Notes: a model not told the origin generated them from the letters alone. Positions 46,375 to 60,300 are shown, numbered from the stretch's first letter. The stretch: 64,000 nucleotides of DNA from Oasisia sp. SBJ-2009 (GCA_964017155.1 OZ024860.1:45644816-45708815), one strand, 5' to 3'. Program-made: numbers and translations.

Positions 46375-47242
46375 CATTTATGCATCTGTCATCTTTATGT
46401 TAATATGCTAACTTTAGAGACAGTGTGAGAGTATCTCATCCCAGATGATGGCGCTAGGTTAATTTATCTGTCATCTTTATGTTAATATGTTAACTTTAGA
46501 GACAGTGTGAGAGTATCTCATCCCAGATGATGGCGCTAGGTTAATTTATCTGTCATCTTTATGTTAATATGTTAACTTTAGGGGCAGTATGAGTGTATCT
46601 CATCCCAGATGATGGCGCTAGGTTAATTTATCTGTCATCTTTATGTTAATATGTTAACTTTAGGGGCAGTATGAGTGTATCTCATCCCAGATGATGGCGC
46701 TAGGTTAATTTATGTCATCTTTATGTTAATGTGCTAACTTTAGGGGCAGTATGAGTGTATCTCATCCCAGATGATGGCGCTAGGTTAATTTATGTCATCT
46801 TTATGTTAATGTGCTAACTTTAGGGGCAGTATGAGTGTATCTCATCCCAGATGATGGCGCTAGGTTAATTTATGTCATCTTTATGTTAATGTGCTAACTT
46901 TAGGGGCAGTGTGAGTGTATCTCATCCCAGATGATGGCGCTAGGTTAATTTATGTCATCTTTATGTTAATGTGCTAACTTTAGGGGCAGTATGAGTGTAT
47001 CTCATCCCAGATGATGGCGCTAGGTTAATTTATGTCATCTTTATGTTAATGTGCTAACTTTAGGGGCAGTATGAGTGTATCTCATCCCAGATGATGGCGC
47101 TAGGTTAATTTATGTCATCTTTATGTTAATGTGCTAACTTTAGGGGCAGTATGAGTGTATCTCATCCCAGATGCCAGCGCTAGGTTAATTTATTTGTTGT
47201 CCTTATGTTAATGTGCTAACTTTAGGGGCAGTGTGAATGTCT
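46375..47242. repeat. 80-83-bp minisatellite, about 10.5 copies
   Basis: Units contain TCATCTTTATGTTAAT, GCTAACTTTAG, GTATCTCATCCCAGATGATG and GCGCTAGGTTAA. The first units are about 83 bp (TATCTGTCATC); from the fifth on they lose 3 bp (TATGTCATC) and are nearly identical, suggesting local expansion. The last unit decays after CCAGATGCCAGCG. Confidence 0.95.
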
Positions 47243-48640
47243 CTCCTCCGAGGGCTCAGGATCAACTCGCATCTTTCTGTATTCTTTTGCTTCCTAGATC
47301 CTTTGACCTATGACCTACCAGCTGGCAGTGTTAAAAAGAGTCGGTTATTTACAATTATTAAAATTTTTATGTAAGGGCTAGTACTGTGTATTCCATGCAA
47401 TACTAGCCCTGGCAGATCCTCTACCAAGTGTAGAGTTTAACTGAGGCGATACGGGAATTAACTTCAACAATTGCGATTGAATTAACTGTGAGAACTGTGC
47501 AAATGCCCGACCCAATTGCAAGATGAATAAACAATTTCTGTGAATTCTAGTACACCCAACTGGTGTGCGAGGATATCGTACTGTTACGCGATTATGCCCA
47601 ATACAACAATTGTCTAGCTGTGTTTTCTTTTAATAAATGTTATTGAAATACTCAAACATTTGTAGTTGTATCTAGTCATAGTTTATTGCTCGGCGGCTGC
47701 TCGCAATACACTGTAGGCTCAACACTTCATAAATATAGTATACAACTGACACGACACAGGCACATGTAATAAAATCCACAGTTGATTGTCTCTTCAATCC
47801 ATGGAACGGGATATTCACACCATGCCGCAAACGTTCAGCAGGCAAGGTAATATTCACATTTAGGTGTTTCATCACATCGTGCATATGCTACAATAATATG
47901 TCAATAAATTACTGAAACGAATTCTGTGTTTGCGTGAAAAATGTATTACATCAATTATGCTGAGATAAGATGTTCTGGTCAAGTTAATCTGCTATGAAGG
48001 CTGTGTCACAGGTAGAGTTCCAACTACTGATCCTTCGAGTGCAGCATATACAGGTAACAGCTTTCTTTTTAAAGTGTGGTTGCTCTAATAATAACAAGAT
48101 ACATTATTTAGACACCAAAATCCAAAATATAGACTGTTCAGTATTTTTTTAACAGTAGTTACAAAATTACAAGAAATAAATATAATAAAAGTACAACTAA
48201 AATCTTGAATTCATATATCTAAATCATTGTTTTACGAAAACTGAACTAGAGAAACTATAATTATTCAGATATGGTATTGTTGTAATTTATATTATATGTC
48301 AAGAAACAGAAGTATAACTGTGTATATTGTATATTATATATATATATATATAATATATATATATATACTAGATTGTATATAAAATACGTATGTAGTCAAT
48401 TGCAGACTAAATAAATATATAGTATTATATATAGTAGTTAATTAATAATAAATGACTACAGCAATACAATATTTGTGTCAACCGTAAAAAGTAAATTAAA
48501 AAAAAGTAAATTAAAAAATAAAACGTACTAGTAAACTATTAATTAATAAATAGTAAAACAAATATGTGATCCAGCCGTACCAAATGAGTAATAACCCAGC
48601 AAACATGACAGTACTGGGCAGATACCGACAGGCCGGTATA
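47243..48640. other. No gene seen; one candidate small exon
   Basis: AT-rich, with a TA-rich run at 48,335-48,366. The only notable item is a 42-nt segment bounded by CAG and GTAACAG at 48,012-48,053 (see findings). Confidence 0.35.
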
Positions 48641-48641
48641 A

Positions 48642-48841
48642 ATGGTACTGGCCCAATACACACGCTGCACAGCAGCTGTGAATCGGGCCAATGCTAGCTT
48701 GCGGTACTGCCCCAGTGCTGGGGCAGTACTGGCGCTGTGTACTGGCCCAGTACCGGCATGCGGTATTGCCCCAGTGCTGGGCCAGTACTGGCGCTGTGTA
48801 CTGGCCCAGTACCAGCATGCTGTATTGGCCCAGTGCTGGCT
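48642..48841. repeat. 59-bp minisatellite with palindromic core
   Basis: About two exact 59-bp periods (starts 48,701, 48,760, 48,819) plus a degenerate leading copy. Each contains near-palindromes such as TACTGGCCCAGTA and GCCCCAGTGCTGGGGC. ORFs on both strands are by-products of the repeat. Confidence 0.85.
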
Positions 48842-49055
48842 CAGAAATTTGGTAGAAATGATATATTAATTACTCCCAGATTCCATGATTTGAAGTTTGA
48901 TTAAATTGTGGTTTAGAGTGTCACCCAGTTACACATACTGTCAACGTTCTCTTGTTGCTCAGCCTGCAGTGCAAACACCTTTGTTCAGTTTTTCTACACT
49001 GATGACAAGTGATTATTTTTATATGGCAGAGATGGTTGGGCCTAGATATCTCGTG

Positions 49056-49157
<102 letters not shown>

Positions 49158-50245
49158 TGAAACAATTGCTATTTTCTTCCCGTAACACTCGCATCACGTT
49201 TCCTCAGTATACATTTCAGATGTGCTAAAGATATTTCTTATTATTGCGATATAATGATGATAATTTGTACTAAGAACAAAACAAATAAAAAGGCTAATCT
49301 TATTGCCGATCGAGTTCTTGTTTACCGCCAACCTTGTAGGCCCGGTGACACCTGGCGCCACCTGGCGATCATAGCCTGACATTCACAGTGCATTGCGCTT
49401 AGAATTTAGTTTTCAAAGAATCGCTAGGTGGCATGATGAATATCCCGTCATCATCTCGTTTCAAACGAGAACTTGTAGAAGGAAGTCAGAGGCCGTCTTC
49501 TTGAGGAAACCGGTAGGTATTTTATGAATTATGTATATTGTGTGTTACTGAAGCAACCTCAGTGTTGCTTAACTTCGCGACATACTACTGCGATGTGCAT
49601 ACATCAATATTTCCATTAAAATTAGACATTGTAAATGTTACCAGTGTTGTTGACATTTACGCTGCCAAACCTCAAAACAAGTCGACCAACAAGTCGACGT
49701 CTGTCACAGTCACACTCGCTGTCTGTTCGTCAGCCCGAGTCTGGAGCCTGAACCAGGAAGCACCGACTAATTTCAATACAATATTGTTGTCATAAGTTAC
49801 TCGTTGGTGATAGTAATAGCGCCAAATATGGGACACTGTTGTGTTTAATTGTTAAAACTGCCTACTTCAGAAGTGACAAACCGGCATAGGACTCGGTCAG
49901 GACAGAAGGAGGATGTCAGGTTTGTGTAAAATCCTCAGACAAAGTTGAAGTTCAACTGCAGATATTGTACCTCCTTGCCATAGGCTAGTTGTGTTGATAG
50001 CACATCCGTTGTCGCTCACAAAGTGGTTGCGCAATAATGTGTATAAACTTAAGCTTTCAACATTCATTGGGAACCGTGTATCCCGTGTTGCTTGGAGTTG
50101 GAGATCACATTACATGTTAGTCCCATCTCAATTTTGGACCCCTGATGATGATGAGAATTCTGGCAGACAGCGGCAGTAACCACCATCAGTGCCAGCATAG
50201 AAACGCCAGCATCGGTGAAAATGTTCTGGAAAAGGCTGACAAGTT
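49158..50245. other. No gene seen
   Basis: No supported gene. Bases 50,145-50,245 repeat the segment at window positions 1-100. Confidence 0.35.
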
Positions 50246-50249
50246 GGAT

Positions 50250-51160
50250 GTGTGGAGGATGATATTAGTAGTGTCCACTGTTCATGTAACTGTGCGGAGG
50301 ATGTTATTGGTAGTGTCCACTGTTCATGTAACTGTGTGGAGGATGTTATTGGTAGTGTCCACCAGACATGGGGTCAAATACATTTGTATTTGAAAGTATT
50401 TAAATACTTTTTTAAAGTATTTGTATTTGACATTTAGGAATCAAAAGTATTTGTATTTGTATTTAAATACTTTCCTAAAGTATTTGATATTTCAAATACT
50501 TTTCAAATACTTTTTTCAAATGTGTATACTAATTGCAATTTTAAATAGTTCTTGATTGAATTATTAAAACTCAAGTAACTGTACTGTGTCTTGTGGCAAT
50601 TTACTCAGGAATTACGGCCTAGTAAAGGCAATTAAGCCATCATATGAGCAGTCATTGAGGCAGTGGACCTTTGAGACCACTGTATAAGAAGGCTTGTTAC
50701 AAGAAGCCACTGCCTCACTTGTCAGTTGTCACTGTGATGTAGTTAGCAACAACAAGACTCCCTTGCACTGTCTTATCAGTGTTTTCATGGTCCAGTTAAT
50801 GAAACTGGACTGGGAAATAGTGAACTCGGCAAGAGTGAACACTGGGCAGTAGCCAGATAGATACTAGACCACTGAATGTAACCAGACAACTTAGACAATA
50901 GCAATAAACTAGATGAACTGCTTGATATATCGTTTTGTTTCTTTTTTTTAGTAATATATCCTGAAAATGAAAAGTATTTGAAAAAGTATTTGAAATACTT
51001 TTCAAAAGTATTTGTATTTGTATTTAAATACATTTGCATTTAAAAGTATTTGTATTTGAATCCCTCAAAAGTATTTGTATTTAAATACATTTCAATATAT
51101 TTGACCCCATGTCTGGTGTCCACTGTTCATGTAACTGTGTGGAGGATGATATCAGCAGTG
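50250..51160. repeat. 42-bp minisatellite split by a MITE
   Basis: Unit starts GTGTGGAGGATG at 50,250, 50,292 (GTGCGG), 50,334 and 51,137. Removing the MITE and one 8-bp duplication restores an exact 42-bp period. Confidence 0.9.
50363..51115. mobile_element. hAT-type MITE (753 bp)
   Basis: Inverted ends CAGACATGGGGTCAAATA and the complement TTGACCCCATGTCTG, with identical 8-bp duplications GTGTCCAC at 50,355-50,362 and 51,116-51,123. Subterminal regions at both ends are packed with AAGTATTTGTATTTG-type repeats, as expected for transposase-binding sites. The interior (50,540-50,940) is non-coding. An 8-bp duplication with CA..TG ends points to hAT. Confidence 0.85.
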
Positions 51161-53158
51161 CCCAGGAGGCTGTGTTGTTATTGCTGTTAGTGCTGCTGTA
51201 AGACAGCTTTGCTGATAATAGTTGTGCACAGTAGCTGTCTACAAGGTGCTATTGGTAGTGCTCGGGTAGTTGTCTGACAACCACTATTAATACTGCTCAG
51301 GTAGAACTGTTTATAGGATGTTGTCACTTGTCAGTTGAGTTGACAGCTATATTTAATTTAAATCACACCTTTTTCCTGAAGCATTGCTGGGTAAACAAAC
51401 TTAGCTGGTGGTTAAACAAATTGGTTCACAGACAAAATTTCACAGGGAACAGAAGCGCCGTGGAAATTGGAAGCCCAAAGCTGAATTTGAATGACAACAT
51501 GAACTGGGACATGGGAGGGCCGGTGTTGTCAAATGATGGGCCAAATATGAAATTTATTCGGAAAAATTATAATTTTATATGGCACAAATTCAAAAGTCGG
51601 AACTTCATCAGTCCTGACATTTTCTGAATGTGACAAGATGACAGCTATCACAGCAATGGTGTTACTGGTAGCTGAGTGTAATATCTTTGCTTTAAAAAAA
51701 TTAAACAGTAAGCATTATTTAGTTCTGCTATCACGTACAACCATGATGTGAACATATTACAACGCATACATTAGGTTCACTGTCACTAAACATACAGCCA
51801 TACTCAGAGCGGGTTTGTTTTTCTAATATTTTTGGTAACCGAATACGCAAACCACATGATCAATGTTTAATTCATGCTTGACATGCTATGACAAACCCCA
51901 GCGGAGTTGGTTTTAGTTCTAAATCTAAATGAGAAAACTCTAGCTGTGCAGCAGCACTGAGGCAGTGGCTGTCACTGTCAGGTGTTGGGTATTATCTGCC
52001 AGGTGAAGTATTGTCACACTACACACTACAACAAGTCGTGTTAAAATCTTTATTTTATGCTACGCTATTCATTTAGTAGGCCAAATAAAAAGATGCAAGA
52101 TTCTCATCTGGAAGTTTCTAATTATTTAGTAATATCAAGTTAAAATTTATACTAATGACAACTAGAATTACATGATTTCAGTAGGTGTTTTATTCTAAAG
52201 AGCATTACATTCATAGCATTATCTAAAAACCCATCCACCATTATTTGGATGGGCAAAAGCTGAGTATGAGTAGACATTTTGTGTATGGGTAAACCCAGTA
52301 ATGGACATGTAACAAATAAACGTGAAAAGGGGTCTTCAGAAATCATATAATATTATCACTTAGTCTTTGAAAAAGGATGTCACATGTGTATATGCATGGA
52401 ATATGGTGTGGACTGGCTTTCATATGAGTGAGTTGCCACACATACACATGTCTACTGTAACATTTTGGGATTGGCAGACATTTGATCCTGTACAAATGCC
52501 TGGTTGCATTTTGAGAACTGAGAAATATTTGGGAAACTGTTTCTCTTTATCGGTGGTAACTAACAATAAAGGCAGCAGCTGCCAAAAGAAACATATGCAT
52601 GCACGGGAAATGCATTTAGTTTTAGCTCTTTAATGTCAAATAAATAAAACAAAATTTTGGTACTGCCATTTTGATTCTTGGCTGAATGTAAACAATTTTG
52701 GATTTGGATAATAACGAAGTTTATGATCTAGATCTATGTGGGTGGACGATGAATGTCATATGACAGCTTCTCTATGGAGAACAGTAATGACGAAAATGAA
52801 ATTGTGGTTGCCTATGTCAACGCAGCAAGACACAAAAGCATTAATTCCACATGAATGACTCCAGACCGATTTACGCAAATGAACAGGATTTACATGGGAG
52901 GCATTCACACGTTTGCTGTGTTGAAACGTGGAGTGTGATAGATGATTTAATTTAGAGGTTCCCCTGTGAAGATCATTTAGGGCTACTGTTGTTGTGTTCA
53001 TGATATGAAGCCTGGACAGTGGGCTTGTCCTTGCTGTGATCCCTCCCTGCTACAGTCACCCCTTGAACTGGCTGAAATGGTCTTAATAAGCAGGTGGCTG
53101 TATTAGCAGCATGACACATTTCCTATAATTTCTTGTTATGGAGATAATTTGTTACAGT
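51161..53158. other. No gene seen
   Basis: Chance ORFs only on both strands. A GTT/GCT-rich stretch (TGTTGTTATTGCTGTTAGTG) lies near 51,175. Confidence 0.35.
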
Positions 53159-53465
53159 TCAATTGTGAGGTGGCTGTGTCACTAAGGTGACCTAAATTGT
53201 GAGGTGGCTGTATCACTGAGATGACCTCAATTGTGAGGTGGTTGTATCACTGAGGTGACCCCTATTGTGAGGTGGCTGTATCCCTGAGGTGACTTCAATT
53301 GTGAGGTGGCTGTATCACTGAGGTGACCTCAATTTTGAGGTGGCTGTATCACTGAGGTGACCTCAATTGTGAGGTGGTTGTATCACTGAGGTGACCTCAA
53401 TTGTGAGGTGGCTGCATCACCGAGGTGACCTCAATTGTGAGGTGGCTGTATCACTGAGGTGACTG
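53159..53465. repeat. 34-bp minisatellite, about 9 copies
   Basis: Units follow CAATTGTGAGGTGGCTGTAT then CACTGAGGTGACCT, with scattered base changes. Confidence 0.9.
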
Positions 53466-54805
53466 TAAAGCAAGGATTGACTGTTCACTGTACCCAGGAT
53501 ATCTACAAACACCTGTGATTACATGAAGAGGTTTTGTCATCATTTATTTGGCATTGAAGTAGAAGAGTTTACAGAACAGCATGATTACCTTTTTCTAGTA
53601 GATATGTAATAACTATAGTGTAGTTTTAAAGTGCTAATTCCCACCCTGTGGATCAGTGCTATGTGTAAATAAAATGATTAAAAGACACTTAAGAGAGCTT
53701 ATAATATTAACGTAATGCAACAACAAAAGTAAACAATTAAATTTTATTTTATGAAACTTATGCAATAATTATAAGTTATAAACTTGTAATACACCTAAAA
53801 ATATTCCAAATTCACTGTTGTCCTTAAAGCACATGCAATACACCAAGCTGGTGACCATCACTACGCACTGAAAATGTACCATAAAGAAAAATAATAATTT
53901 GTAGATACAGTATATCATGCGTATAATATTTATCAGTATCACAATACGCAATCATTACATGACCCTAATAAGGTCAGACTGAAGTGACATGGGTGACATT
54001 GTATAATCCGTATGTGGCCCAGGTACAGTAGATGTAATGCCAGCCTCCTAGAGTGAGTCTGGTCCTGCCACCAGGTACAGTCTGTGGTACAACAGGAGCT
54101 GCATTATTAATCACATTCAGTTCCTCTGTGTGCGTGGTTGTGTCTCTGACTCTGGGGACCACCTACTCATGTTTATACATCACGACGCCCGCCACAACTA
54201 TTGATCTGTCCACTGAGACACAGGGATGAGTCAGCACATTGTCCAGCTAGATGTGTTTGTCCGTGCATGCATGCGTGTGTGTTTGTGTGCGCGCACAGCT
54301 TAAAAGTGCACGAGGTGAATAATAATTATCTACGGACAATAATTTTTCCCTCTCTCAAATAACCACCTGTCTACTCATACCCAAAAAATTACCAGTCCCA
54401 AAAACATGCCTGGTCCACAAACAACTTTAACTGTGCCTAGATATGTGTGTAGTGCATTCATATGTGCATGCATGCACACACAGCATAAATGGGGTGAATA
54501 ATATTGATATACATACATTGTTTTGCTGCCCCAAAAAAACCCGTTCACTGCCCATATACCGAAAATAAATTACCTGTCCAAAAAACTTGACCGGTCCACA
54601 AACACCTTTACCTGTGTAAAAGATGGTGGACAGATCTCTGGCTAAGTTATACTCCACACACTGGCGACATGTGGAGACAGTGTATTTGTCAGCTGTCATT
54701 TTTATCCTGTAAAAACAGGATAAAATGGGGAAAATGTGATATTAACAGTGGACTCACTGTTAAGATCAACACTGGGACTGCTCTTGTGGAAGCAGTATGT
54801 GATTG
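53466..54805. other. No gene seen
   Basis: No supported gene. Short TGCATG and CACA runs occur near 54,260 and 54,470. Confidence 0.35.
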
Positions 54806-54809
54806 TCCT

Positions 54810-54945
54810 GGGGTGACCTTAATTGCAAAAATTGTTGCATTACAGAAGTGACCTTAATTGTAAAATGGTTGTATTACAGAGGTGACCTTAATTGTAAAAT
54901 GGTTGTATTACAGAGGTGACTTTAATTTTGAAGTGGATGTAGTAC
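54810..54945. repeat. Diverged relative of the 34-bp minisatellite
   Basis: About four 34-bp units, GTGACCTTAATTGTAAAATG then GTTGTATTACAGAG. Same period and same GAGGTGACCT..AATTGT core as 53,159-53,465. Confidence 0.75.
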
Positions 54946-57900
54946 TAAATGACCCTATGTCGCTGTAGTTATTTAACCGAATGAATCAGTTAGACATTTT
55001 CAGTTAAACTTGTGTGGTTTCCTAAACCAAATGTTGCTCTTTATAAATACATTTATCTCCTTCAAACATCATCTTGTAAGCAATATATTAAAACCAGTTG
55101 CAACCAGGGTACTTTCGTCGGTGTGTAACAAAAACAGTGTCGGACTGTCCTCTGGTTTGGAGGAGTTTTTACATTTTGAAAACTCTTTAAAATGAACAGT
55201 GGATTAAGTTGAATGGTGAAATTTATTAATGAGCTCATTCATTCCTTTGCGACAGTCTACTGGATTAGTAAAATTAAGACATGACAATGTAAATATTCTT
55301 AGTGGTATCTTTGAACAAATTGGTGTCCCTATGACCTTTCATCTCACTGACTTCTCTTCACCTCATATGAGTCTCCTGCCATGCCTTAGTGATGAGCGTT
55401 TAGTGATTTAATCATCGCCATGAAATTGCATTTGACTGTTTGAGGCTGCAGTCACTTTCATGCTCGGCTGCTGTAGACTCGCAGCCCTGAAGGACATAGT
55501 TATCATCCCATTTCTGGCCTTGGTTCTTATCAACTGGCAATTTGTACCGAGGCCAAAGACCGTGAAACAACATTATTCCGATAAATGCAAGAGAAATGTT
55601 TGCATAATTTGTGACTGTTTCCCGAGCTTTCTGTGAAGTGGAGAGTTTACTTTCACTTTCAAAAGCAAATGCATAAATCTTTCTAGATTTATTTGTACTG
55701 GTCACCCCATGTTAGTGTTCAGTATATTAAATGGTATGTATTTTCTTGTAATTATTCCTTGAAATGTGTTTATTCTGGGGGTTTCTGAAGTTGGCAGATC
55801 GTTTCAGTTGCAACAAAAAAGCTAGTTTTAAAATATCAGTGTAAACAATTAAAATAATTACTCATTTTTTTAATCTTGTTCACATAAAAATTTGATAAAT
55901 TATGGATTAAAATTAATTAACAAAATCGTAGTTTATATAAATAAATATATGCATAGTAAATTAATTGTTAAATAAAGTGATAAAACAAACAGTTATCAAG
56001 ATATTAAAATACAAGGTTACAATGTAACCATTATAAGTTGTGAAATATACTTATTTCATACTTTTTTCAGAAGACAATAATATTAATGATCATGTATGTT
56101 TAATGTGGTCAAACGTCTGCGACATATCCAGTTGTTCACCCGTAGATTAGTATATGGAATTGTTGTTTTAGAGAGGTACATTTGTGGCACCATGGATGGT
56201 CTTACTGTTGGGTAAAGTGACCAGGCTTGTAATCACATAACCAGCCACTGTTTTAAAGCTTCTTAATTTAATTCACCCCTTTCCCTTCATCTTTCAGTAG
56301 ATACACTAAAGAGCCTTTGTTCCCTTCTGTCTACACCAGTAAAAGTAAGACACCCCTTGCAACAGGGTGGCGGCACACATATGTGTTAATGTTACCTATA
56401 GTAGACTTACTAATCTTTAAAAAGAATACCATAACAAATTCTCAGCCCAATTTTCTAATAAGACTTGCTGAAATAAATATCCAGACCCACATTGCAACAG
56501 AACCATGTCCTTGACTATCAATTGTCTGTTATCAGTGTGTATATGGTATTTACTTGGTGTTTACAAATACAAAGAAACTTGTTAAGAAATATTTTATCTC
56601 ATCAGTGAGATTTACAGCAAACAAAACTGAGAACCATTGCCTCTTGGCAGTCATACAGGTGACTTAGTGATTAAATAGTTCCTATTTGTAACTCGTCTAC
56701 CACTGAGTGTGTGTTCACTGACAAGTCATGTACAGGCACATCTTCATGTACCATATTCATGATTCTATTTATCATACACGACCTAATAAACGTACACCCC
56801 CCCCCTCTAGTTGTATACAACCCAACGAGAGTGATCTCAACAACTATAACAAGGCTAGCTGACATTGACTGGCTCAATTGATTCCAGAATTGTAGTGTAA
56901 TTTCTACCAACATAACACTAGGTTCAAAGTTCAGGGACGATAGTTCCATCTAAGTTCCAACTAAATTATCAAACTTAGTGTTCTACTTCCAGTAGCTAAC
57001 ATCGTTGGCATCCAGACCAGGCATCTAGTAAAACAAAAGTGTGAAGACCCTGGTGGCAGTCTCTCTGGAGACCTGGTGTCAGTCTCTCCTGGTCTCACAC
57101 AGTCCTAGTTCATGGTGGTGTAGTTGTCTACTGGTTGTCACAGCTTTATCTGCACCCATCTACCTGTCACATGGACAGGTTGACTCCGTCCTTCGATGGG
57201 TTTCTGTGTGGTTCGATGGGTAAACATTTAAGTAGCAAAAAAACATATATAAATTATGTTGTCAATAATGCTTTGAAAATCTGTATAACACACGTATGCT
57301 TGGATTATTATGTATTTCTGGACATATATGTATAATTATATGTATATAATTATATGTATATAATTATAACTATAATGTTTTTATTTTGATAATTGTTTCC
57401 ATGCTCTGTGATTGTAATGCGCCTCTGAATGGCAGCAATTCCAGATTTATGGTGCCAAAAAATGCAGTAAAATTATTGTCATTCCATAACATGACGTCAC
57501 ACAAAGAAATTAACAGAAACCCTTCCTTCCCCAGTACATTTATGCAGTAAAAAAGAAAGAAAGCCTTCCTTCCCAATACCTTTGCGTGGGGACTGTAAGG
57601 GTTACATGTAGCTGACATCACACAGCAGTAGTGGTCTCAGTGGCCTGGTGGTTGACTTGACATGTTGGTGTCATTAGGGATGTGCAATCCTTGGCTGCCC
57701 AGGCTCGTGAGGAAAATCTATAAGGCATTGACAACAAGATTAGTCTGGAAGGGACGAGGTTATTGGGAATATTCCCAGTGAGTCACGCAGACAGGCTCTG
57801 TCTTCATTATGCTGAAACGTCGTGGCTCCGGCATATGCTGGTTGTAGAAGAGTATGTGTGTGTGTGTACATTGTGTATGTGTGACTCTGTATGACTGGTC

Positions 57901-60300
57901 TGTATGACTACGTCTGTAAATGTAATAGACTCTGTATGCAGACCTTTATGTAGGATGATATTTTTGCCTGTCACAAATTATACGGGCAACCTGTGTATAA
58001 TATCTGACATACACATGAACCAGTCGAGATATGTATAATCACCTGAATTGAACTACAAATACATGCGACTACCATTTTCAAGTCATAATTGCCTGTATAA
58101 TCATATATTTATATGATTCTTGAAGATTTGTTTTGCTCCTTATTTTTGCACCCATTCCGTTATATTTCTACCCATCAAAATGGTTTTTACCCATCCAAAT
58201 GTTGGATCAACAGGATTCTGTGTAAAGCTATATATGTCTGTGTGCACTATGAATGACTGTGACTGACTCAAGACTGTGTCTGTGAAAGTGACATTCCAGT
58301 TATATTGCTAGTTTTGCAAAGAACTAACAAAACTAGTAAAAAATTACTTTTAGTATAAAATATAATGTACAGGCCTCAGATGTGTAGCCACGGGCACCAA
58401 CATCATTTCTGGATTTCAGTATATTTGAATTTAGTTCATTTTAATTTTTTGGCAGTGGAAATTGTTCAGTTATTCTCTGTGGGGGGCGGGATCATTCATT
58501 GTTGTTCTGGTGTGTGGGGGGAGTTATTATTAATACGAGTTCCTACGTTTGATTAAGTGTCATAGTTCAGAAACAAACTAATGAAGACGTTTTCTGAAAG
58601 TTGACGTTGGGTATTGTGTTTCAGCTGAATTGGCCCGGAGACAATTGAATGCATGAGAGAAGAGCTGAGTAACAGGAAACACCCACTCAGTCATAAGGTT
58701 GGTTCCTTTATATGTGTCTACCACAGTTTTTCATGTAGGTAGTTATGTTGGCCAGATATATTTTATTTGCCTACCAGGGGTCGTTTCATTACGATAATGA
58801 GCTCAGGGCTTCGCAAGGAAAGACACCATTAAATAGGATTTGGTGATAGGAGTTTTTATGCACAATATCCCATGCCATATAACCAGGGATACTATTTCCA
58901 TGCCACACTGGCAAAAGTGTCTCAGGTGTTTTAACTATTTGTAGTATAGTTAAATATGTACAGTTAAGGACAAAAGTCTGTTTTAAATCTGTATCTTTAC
59001 CTCATAGGAGTATTAGTGAACTGGTCCCCATATGTTTGCCAATTCGCCAACCTACCTGTTGTATGGCTTAGCAAGTAGAACTCTCAACTGGGGTTCAATT
59101 TTATGGGAGACTGAGACTCCAAATGTCATCTACAAACAACTTATGTGTCCACTGGTAGGAGGACGTGTGACTCACTGGCTTTAAAAGGCGATAAATCGAG
59201 TGTTTTAAAAAGTCGCTGGTGTTAATGATTCATTAATGCTCTGTCTGCTGGCATTTTGTATGTCTTCTGTCTGTAACAAGCAATCATAGTCACTGTTAGT
59301 TTGAAGATACTTGTAAGCATGGCGCATCATTATTCATACTGCTTTTGGATTCAGCGTGGGTGCATCATCACGGGTCGTGTGTTATATGGGGGTGTTTACT
59401 TACGACTGATGAAAATATCAGTATGATGCAGAAGATTGAAATGCAGACTTGCGAATATTTCTGCATTTCCCAAATTTGAGCAGAGTATGAACCCACTGGA
59501 CTCACACCAATTTCCCATAAGAAATTGATCCCTGGGCAGCCTATGTTAGATGCAACCACTTTCAACCAAACATTTGTGTTTGTATACTGTACAGGATAGG
59601 TATACATTTCGTCATAGGAGTTCTTGTAGGAAATTACAATTGACAGAGTAGAATATGACAAGGCAGGCCGGTGTAGCTAGCGTGACTGAGAGAGTCTGAG
59701 GTTGGGACGACATGGCAGTGTCAGTAATAACTCAGTATTGTCGTATTGATTTGTTTCGTCACAAACAAGACGCATCACTGGTGATACACAGTAGTGTAGT
59801 TTATGACGTATGTCGGTTCAGTCATTCTAATAAAATGCACTCATATAAAATGCATTATGCATAGGCTACCCAGAGTTAGCTTGTATGGCAATTCACAAAA
59901 GAACTGTTGTACTTATACTCTCCTTAATAATCTTTCTATCAAAGACATTATTTACACTTTTCACCCGTTATGAAAAGTGCCATATTTTGTTATAATTGAA
60001 ATTAATTACATTTGGTATTATAAATAAATCATTGATCGACTGACTCAGTCATTAACCACATGACTGAATGCATTAGTGAATACACAAACGAATGCATTAT
60101 TGGTTGAAAGTATGAATGAACGAATGCATGTGCCACTGGACTATCTCTACACCACTTCATGATTTATGTCAGGTGACAGTATTATTGTTCCAAAGTACCA
60201 GGACAGTTTTAAATCAAAACCTGATTACTGCGTGGGGAACTGGCTGGCAGCAAATGCAGTGTTGAAATGTTAGAGAGATGGCTTTATTGGTTTATTGATG
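54946..60300. other. No gene seen
   Basis: Long stretch with only short ORFs lacking recognisable domains. Holds a C run (56,798-56,807), an ATTATATGTATATA-type run (57,328-57,370) and a GT run near 57,860. One or more introns or exons of unknown genes cannot be excluded. Confidence 0.35.

Noticed and set aside
46375..47242. Regular repeats that could suggest a CRISPR array
   Set aside because: Whole units are repeated with no unique spacers, in an animal-type genome; it is a minisatellite.
49440..49510. Possible exon before GTAGGT at about 49,512
   Set aside because: No convincing open frame or partner exon; a single weak donor is not enough.
50363..51115. AT-rich stretch of AAGTATTTG repeats as a simple microsatellite
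   Set aside because: It is bounded by inverted ends and an 8-bp target duplication, so it is a MITE.
55412..55705. 97-codon - strand ORF
   Set aside because: No domain, composition bias, splice context or repeat origin that supports it; within the length expected by chance.
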